DNA of 64,000 bases from Rhizobiales bacterium IMCC20636 (GTDB lineage: Bacteria; Pseudomonadota; Alphaproteobacteria; Rhizobiales; GCA-2746425). The notes beneath the pieces are model-generated. The model saw only the letters and a program-made list of their open reading frames with translations, searched no databases and had not been told where the DNA came from. Position numbers and translations under genes: made by a program. The DNA is taken from the NCBI GenBank assembly GCA_016865015.1, contig CP018226.1:2945001-3009000 (forward strand), read 5' to 3'. This document shows positions 1 through 9,366 of this stretch, one piece after another; position 1 is the first letter of the stretch, and each line of letters begins with the position of its first letter.

Positions 1-273
1 TTTTTAATGTCAGCCTCAATGAGGACTGTTTAACCTGATTTCAAATAGATCGGGACCATAGAGGGGCCTCTGCATTTCTTCAAGCGCTTAGGTTCAGCAC
101 AGGCTAAACATCGCGCATCTGCAAAAAAAGTCACCCAGACGCCACACATCGTTGTCGAACTGCGGGTAAATTCAAAGAAATGACCTAATTCCGTGATTTC
201 AAAGGCTTGGTTAACGATTTATCATTTATTATGACCCTTCACAGATTCTCTCTTTGAAAAAGGCCAGTCGCCA
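1..273. other. Intergenic region upstream of the lytic transglycosylase
   Basis: No coding region or RNA gene is recognisable. The stretch is relatively AT-rich and must hold the promoter of the transglycosylase gene that starts at 274. In many Rhizobiales a dapA gene lies divergently here, but it would be outside the window, so that cannot be checked. Confidence 0.5.
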
Positions 274-2424
274 ATGCATGTCCAAAAGGCTTCAGACCGA
301 AGGGGAAACCCGGTCCTCAAACGCTTTGCGATCGTTCCCGCAATTGTAACCACCATGCTTGGTGCCTGCATGCTGACGGTATGGGGTGCAAATGCCAATG
401 CGCCCTCAGACAGCATCGCGAAGCTGATTCAGACTTCGGATATTCCGGTTCCCAAGCCTCGGCCTGCCGATGCGCCAAAAACACTGATGTCCTTCCTGCC
501 GAAAATGGCAGCGGACTTACCAAATGTCGCGGCACGCAAGGGCAGTTTGAAAACAGCACTGGCTGCAGTTGAAGACAACAAGATTCTCGATGGCCTGGCA
601 TATCGCGCAGCGATGCAGGACCCGGTCGACAAGGCCATTTTGACATGGCGACTGATCAGAACGGGCGATCCTCTCATTCCATATGGCATGATTTCGGAAT
701 TCAGAGAGCAGCACGGCGATTTCCCGATGCAATCCACCATGCAACGGCGTGCCGAAGAAGCGCTGGCCAGGCAGAAGCTTGGCAGCAGTATGGTGCTATC
801 GGTCTATGGCGACACTGATCCGATTTCAATTGACGGCATTATTCAAAAATCCGAGGCGCTTCTGGCAGCGGGACGCAAGAATGAAGCTGCGTCCTTGATC
901 CGTGACCTGTGGCACACGAGCCGCTTGTCACGCTCTTATGAAAATGAGATCAAATCCAAGTTCAAATCGGTTTTGCGCAAGAGCGATCACAAACGGCGCG
1001 CAGAAATGCTGCTCTACCGTGAGCGGACATCTGAAGCCGTGCGCATCGCAGGTCTGGTGGACAATGATTATCTGAAACTTGCAAAGGCTCGTCAGGCAGT
1101 CATTCGCAGGTCAAATGCAGCAGCCGCCCTCAAGACAGTACCGCGTTCGTTGCACAAGGATCCAAGTTATATATTTGCGAAGGTGCAACATTTGCGCCGC
1201 ACCAAGAATCCGCGGGATTCTGCGGCCTTGCTGCAAACAGCACCGACCGACCCTGCCCTTTTGGTGGATCCCGATGAATGGTGGATCGAGCGCAAGCTTG
1301 CGTCACGGGAAATGATGGAACTGGGCCGTCACCAGCAAGCCTATGATATTGCAGCGGCTCATCGTGGAGGCTCGCCTGCAACCATTGCCGACGCGGAATT
1401 TCATGCAGGCTGGTTCGCGCTCAGATTTTTGAACAAACCAAAGCTGGCAAAACCACACTTTGAGGCTATCACAAAGTTTGCCAAGACGCCCCGCACTCTG
1501 TCCAGAGCCTATTACTGGATGGGGCGGTCTGATGAAGCCATGGGAAACAACGGCTCAGCAAGACAGAACTATGAACTGGCTGCCAGATACCCGACGGTGT
1601 TTTATGGCCAACTCGCCAATGAAAAGACCGGACGTAATTCCCTTCAATTGGCAGGAAATCCAAAGCCCAGCAAAGAGGTAATTCAGCGCCACAATGCTCG
1701 CATTCCGGTACAGGCGATTCACAAATTAATGAGTATTGGCCGGGAAGATCTGGCCGGAACATTTGCCCGGGCTCTTTCGGAGACATTGAAAGACCCGGCT
1801 GAGATTGTTTTGCTTGCTCAATTTGCCGAGAAAACCGATCAACATCGCCTTGCACTTCAGATTGGTCGCCTCGCCGAAGCCGAAGGGCATGAACTGCACC
1901 TGTTGTCATTTCCGGTTGCAGCTATCCCGTCCAAGGCCAAGGTGCCAAGTTCTGTTGGCAAAGCGCTGGTTTACTCCATTGCCCGGCAGGAAAGCGGTTT
2001 CAACCCACAGGCTGTCAGTGGTGCCGGTGCCAGAGGCTTGCTGCAATTGATGCCGGCGACGGCCAAGGAAGTCTCCCGGGGGCTGAAGCTGAAATATTCC
2101 AAGGCACGCCTGACAACGGACCCGAGCTACAATGCAACACTTGGAGCGGCCTATCTCGGTCAGTTGCTGTCTGAATATAATGGCTCCATGATCATGACCT
2201 TCGCTGGCTACAATGCTGGCGGAAGCCGGGTTCGCAGATGGATGAAGACTTATGGTGACCCGCGCAAGATGTCAGTTGATGGTATCGTCGATTGGATCGA
2301 GAGCATTCCATTTACCGAGACCCGCTCCTATGTGCAAAAAATCATGGAAAACAATCAGGTGTACCGCGCCAGACTGAACGAAGGCGGTCTCACCATGAGC
2401 ACAGATTTGCGCCGGGGCGGCTGA
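274..2424 (+). CDS. slt: Soluble lytic murein transglycosylase (GH23)
   Basis: This 716-residue protein should cleave the MurNAc-GlcNAc bond of peptidoglycan non-hydrolytically in the periplasm, leaving 1,6-anhydro ends. The N-terminus has a basic stretch followed by a hydrophobic segment (about residues 17-40), read as a signal peptide or anchor. A long alpha-helical superhelix region follows (about 60-540). The C-terminal SLT domain has the catalytic glutamate in the motif ARQESGFNPQAVS (E573), then GLLQLMPATA and AGYNAGGSRVRRW, the usual landmarks of family GH23. The length suits the Slt70-like family. The ATG at 274 is the first start, and a weak AAGG lies upstream. The hydrolase gene begins 4 bases after the stop, so the two are probably co-transcribed. 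The function is secure; the exact start is less so. Confidence 0.93.
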   Translation: MHVQKASDRRGNPVLKRFAIVPAIVTTMLGACMLTVWGANANAPSDSIAKLIQTSDIPVPKPRPADAPKTLMSFLPKMAADLPNVAARKGSLKTALAAVEDNKILDGLAYRAAMQDPVDKAILTWRLIRTGDPLIPYGMISEFREQHGDFPMQSTMQRRAEEALARQKLGSSMVLSVYGDTDPISIDGIIQKSEALLAAGRKNEAASLIRDLWHTSRLSRSYENEIKSKFKSVLRKSDHKRRAEMLLYRERTSEAVRIAGLVDNDYLKLAKARQAVIRRSNAAAALKTVPRSLHKDPSYIFAKVQHLRRTKNPRDSAALLQTAPTDPALLVDPDEWWIERKLASREMMELGRHQQAYDIAAAHRGGSPATIADAEFHAGWFALRFLNKPKLAKPHFEAITKFAKTPRTLSRAYYWMGRSDEAMGNNGSARQNYELAARYPTVFYGQLANEKTGRNSLQLAGNPKPSKEVIQRHNARIPVQAIHKLMSIGREDLAGTFARALSETLKDPAEIVLLAQFAEKTDQHRLALQIGRLAEAEGHELHLLSFPVAAIPSKAKVPSSVGKALVYSIARQESGFNPQAVSGAGARGLLQLMPATAKEVSRGLKLKYSKARLTTDPSYNATLGAAYLGQLLSEYNGSMIMTFAGYNAGGSRVRRWMKTYGDPRKMSVDGIVDWIESIPFTETRSYVQKIMENNQVYRARLNEGGLTMSTDLRRGG

Positions 2425-2428
2425 CAGC

Positions 2429-3376
2429 ATGAATGATACAGTGGATACTTCGGATTTTGTTGAGCCTGATGAAGCAGCCGATGCGGAGCTGAACGCTGCA
2501 CCATCAGGGTCACGAGATGTGTTTTTGCACGCGCAAGATGGCATCAAACTTCATGCCAGGGTCTATGGAGACCAGCACCACACGGTTCCGGTGGTGTGTC
2601 TGCCTGGCCTGACACGAAACGCCAAGGACTTTCACGATATTGCCACCTATCTCAGCCAGGAAGCCAACCCTGCGCGAAAAGTGATTTGTGTGGACTATCG
2701 TGGCCGGGGCCAGTCCGGGTCAGATCCAGACTGGAAGAACTACACCATTTTACAGGAAGCAAACGACCTTCTGACAACGCTGGCACGATTGAATGTTGAG
2801 CACGCCCACTTCATTGGGACGTCCCGTGGCGGCCTTATTCTGTTTGCGCTGACAGCGATTCGGCCGGGCATCATGAAGTCTGTCGTTCTCAATGATATCG
2901 GTCCTGTTGTGGAAGCTGGTGGTCTTGCGCGGATCAAATCCTATTCCGACAATATGCGGCCGCAGAACACCATTGAAGAAGCTGCGGCCTATATGCAGAC
3001 CGTGCACAATCAGCAATTCCCCAGGCTCGATGCGGACGGCTGGTTGAAGCTGGCGCGTCAACTCTATGTGCAAGGCAAGAAGCGTGCTGAGCCGGACTAT
3101 GACAAGAAACTGTTGAAGAGTTTTGATTTTCTTGATCTGAGCAAGCCATTGCCGACTGTGTGGCCCCAATTTGAAGCCTTGAGGCATATCCCCACGCTGG
3201 TGTTGCGCGGCGAGCTGTCTGACATTCTGGCAACAACGACGGTTGAACAGATGAAGGAAGTGCATCCCGATATGGTTGCGAAAACCATTCAGGATGAAGG
3301 ACATGCACCCCTATTGTGGGATCGCAGCACCCAGGATGCCATTCTGGAACACATCAACAAAGCTGACGGCGTGTAG
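2429..3376 (+). CDS. Alpha/beta hydrolase
   Basis: A 315-residue alpha/beta-hydrolase fold protein. The nucleophile elbow is GTSRGG with S132 as the probable nucleophile. An acid is expected after the later strand (near LVLRGELSDIL), and the catalytic histidine is in DEGHAPLLWD near the C-terminus. An HG-like oxyanion loop is replaced by PGLTRNAKDF after strand 3. The first 30 residues are acidic and low-complexity, as is common for the rhizobial members of this group. It starts 4 bases after the transglycosylase gene, so an operon is likely. The substrate cannot be deduced; esterase or lactonase activity is typical of the fold. Confidence 0.85.
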   Translation: MNDTVDTSDFVEPDEAADAELNAAPSGSRDVFLHAQDGIKLHARVYGDQHHTVPVVCLPGLTRNAKDFHDIATYLSQEANPARKVICVDYRGRGQSGSDPDWKNYTILQEANDLLTTLARLNVEHAHFIGTSRGGLILFALTAIRPGIMKSVVLNDIGPVVEAGGLARIKSYSDNMRPQNTIEEAAAYMQTVHNQQFPRLDADGWLKLARQLYVQGKKRAEPDYDKKLLKSFDFLDLSKPLPTVWPQFEALRHIPTLVLRGELSDILATTTVEQMKEVHPDMVAKTIQDEGHAPLLWDRSTQDAILEHINKADGV

Positions 3377-3416
3377 TTAAACACGCCTGTTTCCACCGTG
3401 GATGATTCTGAATTAA

Positions 3417-4049
3417 TCAGCGTTTGTCTGAGCGTTTGGAAAATTCCGTATCCCCGCCTGAAGCCAGAACTTTTGCCTGTTCAATCCAGTCTTCGCGCTC
3501 GATTCGCCCGGGAAATGACAATTCCTTGCCAATCCATTCGGCTTGCCCGGCACTCCAATTGGCAATCTGGTCAAAATGATAAATGCCGAATGAATTCAGC
3601 TTTTTCTCGTTGGCAGGCCCAATTCCCTTCACTTTTTTCAGATCATCAGCAGCGCCATCACGAGGCGCGGTAAGCCGCTCGGGCTTGTCCGGATCAGATG
3701 AAGCAACCGGCTTTGACGCAGCCTTTGCCGTTTTAGGCTTGGGTTTCGTCTTTTTCTTAGCGTCATCCCCTTTTGCCGCAGGCTGAACGTCAGTCTTGAT
3801 ATCAGCTGCTTTCGGAGCGGGCGGCTTGCTGGGCGGGTCTGATTTGACAGATGGCGCAAGAATAGCAGGCGCGGCGGCCTCGGCCACTTTTGTCTCAGGC
3901 TTGGGCGTAACGGGCTTCGGCGTATCCACCACGGGAGCCATGGGTTGCCTTGCTTGTTGCTGAGCTTGCTGAGCGCCGCGCCAGCGGGCAATCAGCCAGC
4001 CAATCACGAAGCACAGGATGTAAAGCAGAATTGCGCGAATGGAAAACAT
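3417..4049 (-). CDS. Membrane-anchored protein with C-terminal helix-hairpin-helix domain
   Basis: A 210-residue protein in three parts. Residues 4-20 form a hydrophobic N-terminal segment followed by RWRG, suggesting a membrane anchor with the rest in the cytoplasm. A Pro/Ala/Lys-rich, probably disordered linker follows (about 25-130). The C-terminal domain begins with DDLKKVKGIGPANEKKLNSF, a helix-hairpin-helix of the type also seen fused to ribosomal protein L21 or NADH dehydrogenase subunit E in Rhizobiales. Such domains often bind DNA or protein non-specifically. A 34-residue membrane peptide is encoded 5 bases upstream on the same strand. No enzymatic motif is present, and the biological role is unknown. 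Confidence 0.75.
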   Translation of the reverse strand: MFSIRAILLYILCFVIGWLIARWRGAQQAQQQARQPMAPVVDTPKPVTPKPETKVAEAAAPAILAPSVKSDPPSKPPAPKAADIKTDVQPAAKGDDAKKKTKPKPKTAKAASKPVASSDPDKPERLTAPRDGAADDLKKVKGIGPANEKKLNSFGIYHFDQIANWSAGQAEWIGKELSFPGRIEREDWIEQAKVLASGGDTEFSKRSDKR

Positions 4050-4054
4050 GAACG

Positions 4055-4159
4055 CTACCCTTTCCCGTCAGTTTTTTGGGGACGCGTGGTCCAGCCTACA
4101 TAATATCCAAGCGCCAGAAATATCAGCGCCAGAATCCAGGTTCCGAAAGCAAATCCCAT
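4055..4159 (-). CDS. Predicted 34-residue single-pass membrane peptide
   Basis: On the minus strand an ATG at 4159 opens a 34-codon frame ending with TAG at 4055-4057. It encodes MGFAFGTWILALIFLALGYY followed by VGWTTRP and a Lys/Gly-rich tail, that is, one hydrophobic helix and a short polar C-terminus. A purine-rich GGGAATGAG lies about 5-8 bases upstream of the ATG and could serve as ribosome-binding site. The stop is 5 bases before the start of the helix-hairpin-helix gene, so translation may be coupled. The clean topology and spacing argue for a real small gene, but no homologue is recognised. Confidence 0.55.
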   Translation of the reverse strand: MGFAFGTWILALIFLALGYYVGWTTRPQKTDGKG

Positions 4160-4331
4160 CGCAGCTCATTCCCTTCAACACTAGAAAATCTGCCAAGATC
4201 ATAGCATCTGAATTGAAAAACTAAAACTCTATTGCTGCTGGCAGGCAACTCCGGGCGGCTTAGTGTCAATTTTACATTGAATGCCAGAGCAATAGCCCAA
4301 GTGAGACCAAAGTCCGCCCCAGTGGGGCTGC

Positions 4332-5186
4332 CTATGCTGTGGATTCCGTTTCCAGGTCCGGAATGCCCTGTGTTGCCCAGGAAATGAAGAATGGGTTGGC
4401 AAATGGCGCATCATGAGTCTGATTCTGTTTGCCATAGGCGAAGACTGAGCCGTCCGAACAGGTGGTCAGACCGCCTGCAGCGCGCAACACGGCATCGCCT
4501 GCCGCCGTATCCCATTCCATCGTCCGGCCAAATCTTGGGTAGATATCGGCCTCCCCCTTCGCCAGCAGGCAAAATTTGAGGGATGATCCGACCGACACGC
4601 AATCGGTGATCTGATGATTTTCCAAAAACGCATCCGTCTCAACGGTCCTGTGAGAGCGGCTTGCAACCGCCACTTCGGCTTTTTTCCGGCCTTTGACCTG
4701 CAAGGCCACGCGTGGCCCCTGCCCGTCTTGTGTCACCTCAACATGGGTCGCGGTTGAGCCATAGCCTGAGAATAAATCCCCCCGCACCGGCGCATAGACA
4801 GTGCCGGCAATGGGTTTGCCATCTTCAATGAGCGCAATGTTGACTGTAAAGTCCGAGCGCTGATTGATGAATTCCCGGGTGCCATCCAGTGGATCGACCA
4901 GAAAGAAATGTCGCCCCAGCGTTTCAGGCATATGCCCCGCACAAATTTCTTCCTCCGCCACGACGGGAATATCGGGAAAGGCGGCGCGCAATCCGGCAAG
5001 GATAATGGCTTCAGCGGCCTGATCAGCAGCTGTCACCGGGGAATCATCAGCCTTGATCATTGTTTCGCAGCCATTTTCGTAAAACGGCATGATCACGGCA
5101 CCGGCTTTCAGCGCCAAATCTTCAAACTGTTCGATCATGGAGGCCAGAACCGCTTCCGGCATTTTGTCAGGCTGCTGAGCGTCCAT
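4332..5186 (-). CDS. cysQ: 3'(2'),5'-bisphosphate nucleotidase CysQ
   Basis: A 284-residue member of the inositol monophosphatase/FIG superfamily. It should hydrolyse 3'-phosphoadenosine 5'-phosphate (PAP) to AMP, removing the by-product of sulfate activation. The lithium-sensitive metal-site motifs are present: AEEE in the first third, DPLDGTREF in the middle and EWDTAAGDAVLRAAGG near the C-terminus. The length is normal for CysQ (about 250-280). Its ATG shares one base with the TAA stop of cysNC, so it is translationally coupled to the sulfate-activation genes, which supports the CysQ reading over a general inositol phosphatase. Confidence 0.93.
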   Translation of the reverse strand: MDAQQPDKMPEAVLASMIEQFEDLALKAGAVIMPFYENGCETMIKADDSPVTAADQAAEAIILAGLRAAFPDIPVVAEEEICAGHMPETLGRHFFLVDPLDGTREFINQRSDFTVNIALIEDGKPIAGTVYAPVRGDLFSGYGSTATHVEVTQDGQGPRVALQVKGRKKAEVAVASRSHRTVETDAFLENHQITDCVSVGSSLKFCLLAKGEADIYPRFGRTMEWDTAAGDAVLRAAGGLTTCSDGSVFAYGKQNQTHDAPFANPFFISWATQGIPDLETESTA

Positions 5187-7078
5187 TACAGGATACCTTT
5201 TGCACGCAGTGCGTTTTCAAGAATTTCGAGCAATTCTTCCGGGCTCTTGCCGGATGTCTGCAAATGAATGTCCGGATGTTCCGGTGCCTCATAGGGCGAA
5301 TCGACACCGGTGAAATTCTTGATCTCGCCTTTCAGCGCCTTTGCATAAAGCCCCTTTGGATCGCGCTTGGCGCATTCCTCGAATGGTGTGTCGACAAAGA
5401 TTTCGACAAATTCGCCCTCCTCCAGCATATCGCTGACCAATTGGCGCTCGGCGCGGAATGGTGAAATGAACGATACGAGGGTGATGAGACCGGCGTCCAC
5501 CATCAGTTTCGACACCTCACCGACGCGGCGAATGTTTTCCACCCTGTCCTCATCGGTAAAGCCGAGATCACGGTTGAGGCCGTGGCGCACATTGTCGCCA
5601 TCCAGAATGGTGCTGTGCCGGCCCTCGACCAGAAGCTTTTTCTCAAGAAGATTTGCGATGGTGGATTTGCCCGAGCCTGACAGGCCGGTAAACCACAGAA
5701 CAGCAGCTGTCTGGCCTTTCTGGTCAGCTTTGGTCTTCTTGCCAATATCCAGTGCCTGCCAGTGAACGTTGGATGCGCGCCGCAGGGCGTGGACGATCAT
5801 GCCAGCGCCAACGGTGGCATTGGTGAGCCGGTCGATCAGGATGAATGCGCCTGTGGCGCGGTTATCTGCATAGGGATCAAACGCAATCGGTGACTGCGCA
5901 GACAAATGACAATAGCCGACCTCGTTCAATTCCAGGCTTTTGGCTGCCTCATGGGCAAAGGAATTGACATCGATGCGGTAGCGCAGATCATTGATCGACA
6001 CGGTGGCGCGATCAGTTTCGGTGCGCAGGATGAACTGACGCCCCGGCAACATAGGCTCTTCGGAAAACCAGACAATATTGGCCGCAAACTGATCGGCCAC
6101 TTCCGGCCGGTCTGCCGGTGCAACCAGCATATTGCCGCGGGACACTTCAATCTCGTCCTCCAGAACCAGCGTGACCGCCTGCCCTTCCACAGCCATGTCA
6201 AGATCACCATCCATGGTGACGATGCGTTTGACCGTGCTCGGCTTGCCGGATTTGGCAACCACAACAGGATCGCCCGGCTTCACGGTTCCGGCAGCCAGAG
6301 TTCCGGCAAATCCGCGAAAGTTCAGATCCGGGCGCAGCACATACTGGACCGGGAAGCGGAACGGGCTTTCCAGACGTTCATCCTCGAAATCAACCGTTTC
6401 CAGATGTCCCAGCAATGTCGGTCCATTGTACCAGTCCATATTGGGCGATGGTGCGGTGACATTATCGCCGTAGCGCGCAGACAGGGGAATCGGTGTGATG
6501 CTGGCGAAATTCATGTCAGCCGACATCGCCCTGAAATCTTCGTTGATCTGATCAAAGATCGTGCGGTCATAATTGACCAGATCGATCTTGTTGATCGCCA
6601 CGATGATGTGACGGATTCCGAGCAGCGATGCGATGAAGGTGTGGCGTCGTGTTTGGGTCAAAATCCCCTTGCGCGCATCCACCAGAACCACAGCCAGATC
6701 AGCCGTTGAGGCACCGGTGGCCATGTTGCGGGTATATTGCTCGTGGCCGGGTGTATCCGCGACAATGAATTTGCGCCGTGAGGTGGAGAAAAACCGGTAG
6801 GCGACATCAATGGTGATGCCCTGCTCACGCTCGGCTTCCAGCCCATCGACCAGAAGCGCCAGATCGATGTCTTCGCCAACAGTTCCCCATTTGCGGCTTT
6901 CATTTTCCAGCGCGGCCAGTTGATCTTCATAGATTAGCTTGGTGTCATAGAGCAGACGGCCAATCAGGGTGGACTTGCCGTCATCAACAGAGCCGCAGGT
7001 GAGAAACCGCAACAGGGTTTTCTGTTCCTGCTCGGCGAGAAAGGATTTCAGCGCAACCGGCGTTTCAAGAGTGTTCAT
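5186..7078 (-). CDS. cysNC: Bifunctional sulfate adenylyltransferase subunit 1 / adenylylsulfate kinase
   Basis: A 630-residue fusion of the two enzymes that make PAPS. The N-terminal part is the EF-Tu-like GTPase subunit of ATP sulfurylase, with Walker [10 protein letters not shown] (residues 29-37), [12 protein letters not shown] and NKID. It couples GTP hydrolysis to sulfate adenylation by CysD. The C-terminal part, from about residue 460, is APS kinase with P-loop GLSGSGKST (about 465-473) and [10 protein letters not shown], phosphorylating APS to PAPS. The same fusion occurs as NodQ/CysNC in rhizobia. Its ATG overlaps the TGA of cysD by one base, and its stop overlaps cysQ by one base. 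Both halves keep their nucleotide-binding motifs, so the enzyme should be fully bifunctional. Confidence 0.96.
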   Translation of the reverse strand: MNTLETPVALKSFLAEQEQKTLLRFLTCGSVDDGKSTLIGRLLYDTKLIYEDQLAALENESRKWGTVGEDIDLALLVDGLEAEREQGITIDVAYRFFSTSRRKFIVADTPGHEQYTRNMATGASTADLAVVLVDARKGILTQTRRHTFIASLLGIRHIIVAINKIDLVNYDRTIFDQINEDFRAMSADMNFASITPIPLSARYGDNVTAPSPNMDWYNGPTLLGHLETVDFEDERLESPFRFPVQYVLRPDLNFRGFAGTLAAGTVKPGDPVVVAKSGKPSTVKRIVTMDGDLDMAVEGQAVTLVLEDEIEVSRGNMLVAPADRPEVADQFAANIVWFSEEPMLPGRQFILRTETDRATVSINDLRYRIDVNSFAHEAAKSLELNEVGYCHLSAQSPIAFDPYADNRATGAFILIDRLTNATVGAGMIVHALRRASNVHWQALDIGKKTKADQKGQTAAVLWFTGLSGSGKSTIANLLEKKLLVEGRHSTILDGDNVRHGLNRDLGFTDEDRVENIRRVGEVSKLMVDAGLITLVSFISPFRAERQLVSDMLEEGEFVEIFVDTPFEECAKRDPKGLYAKALKGEIKNFTGVDSPYEAPEHPDIHLQTSGKSPEELLEILENALRAKGIL

Positions 7079-7983
7079 CAGAAATAGCCCTCCCGCTTCT
7101 TCTTCTCCATCGATCCGGCTTCATCACGGTCAATCAGGCGTCCCTGGCGTTCGGATGTGCGGGCAATCAGCATTTCACTGACAATGGCTTCCAGCGTGTC
7201 AGCGTCTGATTCAATCGCCCCGGTCAACGGATAGCAACCCAGTGTGCGGAACCGCACCATCTCGTCGCGGGTCTCCTCACCCGGGTTCAGTTTCATACGC
7301 TCATCATCTTTCATGATCAGCATACCGTCGCGTTCGACCACGGGGCGTTTCTTGGCAAAATAAAGCGGTACAATGGGAATGTCTTCCAGCAGAATGTATT
7401 GCCAGATATCCAGTTCGGTCCAATTGGAGATCGGGAAGACGCGAATGGACTCACCCCTGGCAACCCTGGTGTTGAAAATCTTCCACATTTCCGGCCGCTG
7501 GTTTTTTGGATCCCAGCCATGCTGGGCATCGCGGAAGGAAAAGATGCGTTCCTTGGCGCGGCTCTTTTCCTCGTCCCGGCGCGCGCCGCCAAAGGCCGCG
7601 TCAAAGCCGTATTTGTCCAGCGCCTGACGCAGCGCTGCCGTCTTCATGATGTGGGTGTGGGTGTTGGACCCGTGCTCAAACGGATTGATGCCCTGATCCA
7701 CACCGTCCTGATTGATATGCACAATCAGATCAATGCCAAGACGCTTTGCGGTCTCGTCGCGAAACTGGATCATTTCCTGAAACTTCCATGTGGTGTCCAC
7801 ATGAAGGAATGGAAAAGGCGGCGGGGCCGGATAAAACGCCTTCAGCGCGAGATGCAGCAGAACAGAGGAATCCTTGCCGATGGAGTACAGCATGACAGGT
7901 TTTTCAAACGAGGCAGCAACCTCACGAAAAATGTGAATTGCTTCGGCTTCGAGCCGCTTGAGATGAGACAGTTTCTGGGACAT
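7078..7983 (-). CDS. cysD: Sulfate adenylyltransferase subunit 2
   Basis: A 301-residue ATP sulfurylase small subunit, which forms APS from ATP and sulfate with CysN. The PP-loop-like motif [14 protein letters not shown] lies near residue 33. The family's [15 protein letters not shown] is present and is followed by the characteristic [18 protein letters not shown] and [14 protein letters not shown]. The length matches the family. It is the first gene of cysD-cysNC-cysQ. No cysH or cysI is found alongside, so PAPS or APS reduction must be encoded elsewhere. A PAPS-using sulfotransferase gene lies about 7 kb to the right in this window. Confidence 0.96.
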   Translation of the reverse strand: MSQKLSHLKRLEAEAIHIFREVAASFEKPVMLYSIGKDSSVLLHLALKAFYPAPPPFPFLHVDTTWKFQEMIQFRDETAKRLGIDLIVHINQDGVDQGINPFEHGSNTHTHIMKTAALRQALDKYGFDAAFGGARRDEEKSRAKERIFSFRDAQHGWDPKNQRPEMWKIFNTRVARGESIRVFPISNWTELDIWQYILLEDIPIVPLYFAKKRPVVERDGMLIMKDDERMKLNPGEETRDEMVRFRTLGCYPLTGAIESDADTLEAIVSEMLIARTSERQGRLIDRDEAGSMEKKKREGYF

Positions 7984-8300
7984 TTGACCGCGCTTTCAGG
8001 GTTTAGCGATGAAATAGCAAGAGTTGCGGTCATTTGCCAGACATGTATTTCTAATGTGGGTTCGGTTTGGGGAAATTGGGGTGGGCTGTTAGTCAAACAG
8101 TGGGACGGCAAGTATAGCAGGTAAAATGAACGGCAGGCTGTTTCTATCCCAATCAGTTCATCACATCCAAAAACCTGCGAAGTCATGTCCTTCTCAAGCG
8201 TAGATTTTTTTCTTTCAGAACCACGCTCACGGCAGATTGTGTTTGTTTGTCGATTGCAACAATATGCACGCCATGATCAACGAGCCGGAAAGAACTGAAT
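7984..8300. other. Intergenic region between cysD and the Cys-rich gene
   Basis: About 317 bases between divergent genes. It must contain the promoters of the cys operon (leftward) and of the gene at 8301 (rightward). No riboswitch, tRNA or clear operator was recognised. A short ATG frame (8264-8329, 21 codons) overlaps the start of the next gene in another frame. It could act as a leader peptide, but nothing else supports that. Confidence 0.4.
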
Positions 8301-9326
8301 TTGTCCCAAACGAACTCTTCAACATTTGATGACGCCGAGCTTGAGAGAATAGTCGCACAAATTGAATCGCGGTTACAGATTCAGCCAAACAACACGCGCC
8401 TTGTTTCAAGATTGCTCACGTTTCTAGATATTCAGGCTCCAAGAATTAGCGGAACCAGCGCCTATTCCCAATGTCAGCATGCGCTCAATCGCCTCTTTCA
8501 TGCAGAAGTGACGCTGCAGAACAGTCAAACCTCGAACTTTTTTCTCGATAATTACCGTAAATGGCAATCAGTTCTGAACACCCATGACCTGAACAGGGAT
8601 GTTACAATTGCTCAACTTTTCGAGGGAACTGAATTTCAAATTCGTGAACAACCGACACAATGCGGCAGTTACCTCAAAATGTTTGCAGAAACGGGTGCTA
8701 TCTCGAACCTCTGTTTTGACTGCTTCAAGGTACAGATTCTCCCGGATAATCTGGTATCGCTCTTTGATTTATATTTCATATTGCGCAATTTAAAACTGGA
8801 GAGGGATAATTTTCGAAAATGCATGATCGAACTCCGCGAGCCTGTTCCATACCCGTATAAGGGATATATTTTTTGCCAGTCTGAACAGGAGGCTGAGGAA
8901 TGTAAACGCCGTCTCAAGACTGAACTGCAGAAAAATAACTTGGGCGATATGTATTGCGGGATCAGCCATGGCTGTTCGGAATACGGATTGAAACACCCTG
9001 AATTCAAATATTCTGCCGATGGCGCGCACCGCCAATTCGAACGACCGGCCAATTGGGATGAGCTTGAACAAAATTTTGAGGGTTTAGATCCAGCAAAGCA
9101 GATACGCGTTCAAACTCACAGTAATACCGATATCACGGTTCGCGACATGATGTGTTTTGAAACCTGGATAAGATATGCAGAAATTATCGGAGATGAAACT
9201 CACAAGCGATTTGTCCCTGATCAGCCGACCCCTGACACGCTGATGACATTTTCTGCTCGTGTGAGGAAGCAGGCACATCTGCGAAAAGCGCAATTGACAG
9301 AAATCCAGGAACGGCAATCGAAGTAG
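8301..9326 (+). CDS. Unrecognised cysteine-rich cytoplasmic protein
   Basis: A 341-residue protein that I cannot assign. It has no signal peptide or membrane helix, and cysteines are spread over the middle: QCGSY, LCFDCFKV, FCQSEQEAEEC and YCGISHGCSEYG. Two short-spaced pairs (CFDC and CGISHGC) could bind metal or form disulfides. The sequence is polar and looks mostly helical, with many Glu/Gln/Arg. The frame is closed by a stop at 8274, and no ATG occurs until well inside the protein. The start is therefore taken as TTG at 8301, preceded by GGAAAG about 8-13 bases upstream. It stands alone between the cys operon and the 230-bp repeat array. The length and absence of internal stops support a real gene. 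Confidence 0.7.
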   Translation: MSQTNSSTFDDAELERIVAQIESRLQIQPNNTRLVSRLLTFLDIQAPRISGTSAYSQCQHALNRLFHAEVTLQNSQTSNFFLDNYRKWQSVLNTHDLNRDVTIAQLFEGTEFQIREQPTQCGSYLKMFAETGAISNLCFDCFKVQILPDNLVSLFDLYFILRNLKLERDNFRKCMIELREPVPYPYKGYIFCQSEQEAEECKRRLKTELQKNNLGDMYCGISHGCSEYGLKHPEFKYSADGAHRQFERPANWDELEQNFEGLDPAKQIRVQTHSNTDITVRDMMCFETWIRYAEIIGDETHKRFVPDQPTPDTLMTFSARVRKQAHLRKAQLTEIQERQSK

Positions 9327-9366
9327 CGGCGTCCATTCAGAAGTCCCCAGATTCTGAAAATACTTG

